Positions 61,442 through 64,000 of a stretch of DNA of 64,000 nucleotides are shown here, piece by piece. Within the stretch, counting starts at the first letter, position 1; every line of letters starts with the position of its first letter. Below the pieces are notes generated by a model, which worked only from the letters and a program-made list of their open reading frames with translations, was not told where the DNA came from and made no database searches. The DNA is from Pirellulales bacterium (lineage in GTDB: Bacteria; Planctomycetota; Planctomycetia; Pirellulales; PALSA-1355): contig JALHMI010000005.1 of NCBI GenBank assembly GCA_022844125.1, forward strand, positions 124,001-188,000, written 5' to 3'. The position numbers were made by a program, and so were the translations under genes.

Positions 61442-63322
61442 TTATGGCACAACGGGCAACACAATCCGGCTGAGGCGCTGGCCGTCGTGATAGATGGTTT
61501 GCTCGGCAATCTGGCTGCGGCGCTGCTGATTCAAGGGCTCGCCGGTGTTTGGGTTGACGTCGAACCGCGGGAAGTTCGAGCTCGATATGTCGACGCGGAT
61601 TTGATGCCCCCGTTTGAACACGTTCGAGGTCGGGTACAGCTTGATCGCGAATTCGTACACTTCGCCCGGCTTCATCAGTTTTTCCTCTTTCAGTCCGTCG
61701 CGGAACCGCGCCCGGACGATCCCATCGCCGATGTTCAGGTCGAATCCGGCCGGCCAATCGGCCGACGGTGGATAGACGTCGATCAGCTTCGCCGTGAAGT
61801 CGGTATCCCGGGCGCTGCTGGAGGCAAACAGGTGGACCTCGATCTCGCCGGTGACTTCCAGATCCGTTTCGAGCGGCTCGGTCTGAAACACCACGACGTC
61901 GTTGCGGGCCGAGATCGGAATTGGCTGCTGGAAGTTCCAGACGTGCGGCCCACCTTTTTGATCCCACCCGCCTTGCAGCAGAATGTCGTTGCCCGAGGAG
62001 ATGTTGCCGCCGATCGTGGGCGCGGGGTTGGCCGGATCGAACTGAAACGCGGTCGTGGCGATGATCCCGACGGGGTGCGCGGTCGACAGACCGCCGCCGG
62101 GCTGCAGGTAGTAGGCCGTATAGACGGTCCGAGCGAGCGGCCACTCCTGCTCGTCGCGCCAGGAGCCGCCGTGGACTAGTTTGCCTTCGGAGTCCTTGCT
62201 GCCGTCGCCCGAGCCCATCACGAAGATCCGCACGGGCGTGGCGAACGGCGCGGCCTTGCCCACGGTGTTGTCGATCCCCTTGAGCCAGTGGTCGTACCAC
62301 TCCTTTCGCCAGGCGAGTTCATCGGGAATTGCTGCGTCGCGGCCGAACGTGACCTGTCCGTGCGCGTGGCCGCCTTGCGCACCGTGAATCCAGGGGCCCA
62401 TGATCAGGTAGACCGGGCCTTTGATCGTCTTGCTGAGCGCCCGATAGTTGGCCGTGGTGTTGCCACCCCAGGAGTCGTACCAACCGCCGACGAGGTACAC
62501 CGGCATGTCCTGGTACTTTTCCGGCGCGTCGATGATGTTGTTTTGCGTCCAGTATTCGTCGTTGCCGCCGTGCTGCATGGCGCCAATCAGCCAGGCTTCG
62601 TACTCCGGCGCCAGCCGCAGCGGCGTCATTCCGCGCCGCGTCGGCAGGTTCTGCAAATAGTCGAACCGCTGGTCTGCCATCTCCTTGAGCACCGCGGCCG
62701 TGCCGGGATCGCGCGCCGCGCGGCTGCCTCGACCAGCGTTCATGAAGATCCAGTTCCAGAATCGCATCTCGAAGGCCCCGGCATTGCGCATGCTCTGGTA
62801 GCCCAGGTTCGACATTGCATCGACCGGGATCACGGTCTTGAGCTCCGGCGCGCCGGCCGTTGCCAGGGCGTGCTGCGTGCCGCCGACATACGAGGTGCCA
62901 ATCATGCCGATCTTCGCATTCGACCAGGGCTGCCGCCCGATCCAGGCGGCGCAGTCGACGCCGTCGGGCCCATCGTCCGTGAGCATGTGCCAGACGCCTT
63001 CGGAGTCGTAGCGACCGCGCGTGTCCTGGGCGACGAACACGTAGCCATTGGTCGCAAAGTACTCGCCCGCGCGAGCCGCGCCGCTCTTGCCGTAGGGCGT
63101 TCGCGTGAGAATTACCGGCAGCCGCTCATCGGACGGCATGCCATCCTTTGTGGGTCGATAGACGTCCGTCGCCAGCCGCACGCCGTCGCGCATCGGAACC
63201 ATTACGCCCGCGTCGATCACGAACTCGGCGGCAACAGCAGCCGGCGACAGCAGCACCAGCCATGCCAGTGCGATCCGAAACAATAGAGGACTGCCCGATT
63301 TCATGGCGCGTCTCGGATTCAT
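61442..63322 (-). CDS. CocE/NonD-family exported hydrolase (X-Pro dipeptidyl-peptidase type)
   Basis: A 626-residue protein with a signal peptide (FRIALAWLVLLSPAAVAAEF). The alpha/beta-hydrolase core has MVPMRDGVRLATDVYRPT, RTPYGKS, FVAQDTRGRYDSEG and the nucleophile elbow IGMIGTSYVGG (S144). A His in MGPWIHG fits the triad position. The C-terminal part is the jelly-roll X-Pro domain (LEVTGEIEVHLFASSSARDT, FTAKLIDVYPP, IRVDISSSNFPRFDVNPNTG, and GQRLSRIVLPVVP at the end). The substrate may be an ester (as for CocE) or a peptide. The gene ends 15 bases from the SGNH hydrolase start region on the same strand, so the two may be co-transcribed. Confidence 0.9.
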   Translation of the reverse strand: MNPRRAMKSGSPLLFRIALAWLVLLSPAAVAAEFVIDAGVMVPMRDGVRLATDVYRPTKDGMPSDERLPVILTRTPYGKSGAARAGEYFATNGYVFVAQDTRGRYDSEGVWHMLTDDGPDGVDCAAWIGRQPWSNAKIGMIGTSYVGGTQHALATAGAPELKTVIPVDAMSNLGYQSMRNAGAFEMRFWNWIFMNAGRGSRAARDPGTAAVLKEMADQRFDYLQNLPTRRGMTPLRLAPEYEAWLIGAMQHGGNDEYWTQNNIIDAPEKYQDMPVYLVGGWYDSWGGNTTANYRALSKTIKGPVYLIMGPWIHGAQGGHAHGQVTFGRDAAIPDELAWRKEWYDHWLKGIDNTVGKAAPFATPVRIFVMGSGDGSKDSEGKLVHGGSWRDEQEWPLARTVYTAYYLQPGGGLSTAHPVGIIATTAFQFDPANPAPTIGGNISSGNDILLQGGWDQKGGPHVWNFQQPIPISARNDVVVFQTEPLETDLEVTGEIEVHLFASSSARDTDFTAKLIDVYPPSADWPAGFDLNIGDGIVRARFRDGLKEEKLMKPGEVYEFAIKLYPTSNVFKRGHQIRVDISSSNFPRFDVNPNTGEPLNQQRRSQIAEQTIYHDGQRLSRIVLPVVP

Positions 63323-63337
63323 TGTGCGGCCGAGTAA

Positions 63338-64000
63338 CTAGTCGTGCGTGGCGTCCAGTTGACGCTTCAGGACCGGCTCCAGCAGAACCGCAAGCTGCTG
63401 CTGTCCGGCCGGGTTGGGATGCATGTCGTCCGTGAACAGCGAGTTGATTTCCCGCTCCTGAGCCAGCTCGGCGAAATGCTGGTAGACGTCCACCAGTGGC
63501 AGCTCGTGATGCCGGGCCAGGCTGCGCACCACTTCGACATACGGCCGCAATGTGGCGTTTCGCTCGGGGCCATAGGTTGGCGCGAGCGCCGGATTGGGCG
63601 TCATCAGCACCGCTTTGATTTCGTGTCCGATAAGTAGCTCGAGCATCGTGTCGAGATTCGCCCGATACTCGTGCACGGTCAGGCGCGACTCAGACTTGCC
63701 GGCGTCGATCCAGCTATCATTCAGCCCGAACATGATGACGACCACCTGCGGCTTGTGGTCCAGCACGTCGGCCTGAAACCGCTTGAGGCCGTCCTCGGTC
63801 GTGTTCCCGCCGATGCCGGCGTTGACCACCTCGACGGGCCGATCGGCCCCGGAAAGCTGTTGCTGGAGCAAGGCACAGAAGGTTTCGTGAGGCTCGACAC
63901 CCTTGCGGACCGCCTTTGTGACCGAGTCACCCAGGCACACGATGCGGACCGGCGCGGCAGCGATCGCCACGTGACAGGCAAGGACCGACCACGTGAGAAG
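63338..64000 (-). CDS. SGNH/GDSL hydrolase, 5' end outside the window
   Basis: Blocks I-V of the SGNH family are clear: CLGDSVT (Ser), NAGIGGNTTEDGLKRFQADV (Gly), VVIMFGLNDSW (Asn), and DDMHPNPAGQQQL (Asp/His). An internal GTG at 63970 could serve as a start, but the frame is open to the window edge and reads LLTWSVLACHVAIAAAP, part of a signal peptide; the true start therefore lies beyond 64000. It is probably an exported esterase or acyl hydrolase, acting on sialic acid or polysaccharide acetyl groups or lipids (not resolvable). It lies directly upstream of the CocE-type hydrolase on the minus strand. Confidence 0.88.
   Translation of the reverse strand, partial: LLTWSVLACHVAIAAAPVRIVCLGDSVTKAVRKGVEPHETFCALLQQQLSGADRPVEVVNAGIGGNTTEDGLKRFQADVLDHKPQVVVIMFGLNDSWIDAGKSESRLTVHEYRANLDTMLELLIGHEIKAVLMTPNPALAPTYGPERNATLRPYVEVVRSLARHHELPLVDVYQHFAELAQEREINSLFTDDMHPNPAGQQQLAVLLEPVLKRQLDATHD

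Overview
The window reads as a chromosomal segment of a planctomycete (Planctomycetota, most like the Pirellulales). The signs are secreted proteins with the LExRxLL N-terminal motif, PEP-CTERM tails, a paired DUF1501/DUF1549 locus, an ECF sigma factor overlapping a Ser/Thr kinase with WD40 repeats, many exported beta-propeller proteins, and a long MoxR/DUF58/BatA-type operon. GC is high over most of the window. This rests on gene content; no rRNA or marker gene is present.

Left part (1-6.7 kb) is mobile and scarred. Two unrelated truncated genes meet head to head near 626-645. A tyrosine recombinase reads in frame into a HAF-repeat/PEP-CTERM gene, and related short repeats lie on both sides of that gene. 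Two small phage-like genes precede the recombinase, and an IS3-family element has cut the more upstream one.

6.7-19 kb encodes a giant secreted CAP-domain protein with a 1.1 kb internal duplication, a secreted protein of unknown function, and an ECF sigma factor/receptor kinase pair. The kinase carries FG-GAP-like repeats inserted into its WD40 region. A 1.5 kb stretch (19.0-20.55 kb) has no intact gene, only remnants. It is followed by a GntR regulator, an M20 peptidase and an exported DJ-1/PfpI protein; the regulator has a perfect palindrome over its predicted promoter.

23.6-35 kb is a local family expansion: six intact paralogues of exported TolB/PD40 propeller proteins, three of them with an added WD40 propeller, plus one decayed copy. 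A LamG PEP-CTERM protein and a MOSC protein lie among them.

35-39.7 kb (minus strand) is an EF-hand/DUF1501/DUF1549 gene set. 39.9-58.9 kb (plus strand) is a tightly packed run of PQQ-propeller, SIMPL, squalene-cyclase-like, MoxR, DUF58, BatA-like, VWA, DUF4175-like, coiled-coil and secreted proteins, probably one functional unit at the cell envelope. 59-64 kb holds a decayed KdpE-type response regulator, a Flp pilin with a Gly/Ser tail, a di-heme cytochrome c, a CocE-type hydrolase and an SGNH hydrolase that runs off the window.

No rRNA, tRNA or CRISPR array was found. Homology statements come from recognising motifs by eye; no database search was made.
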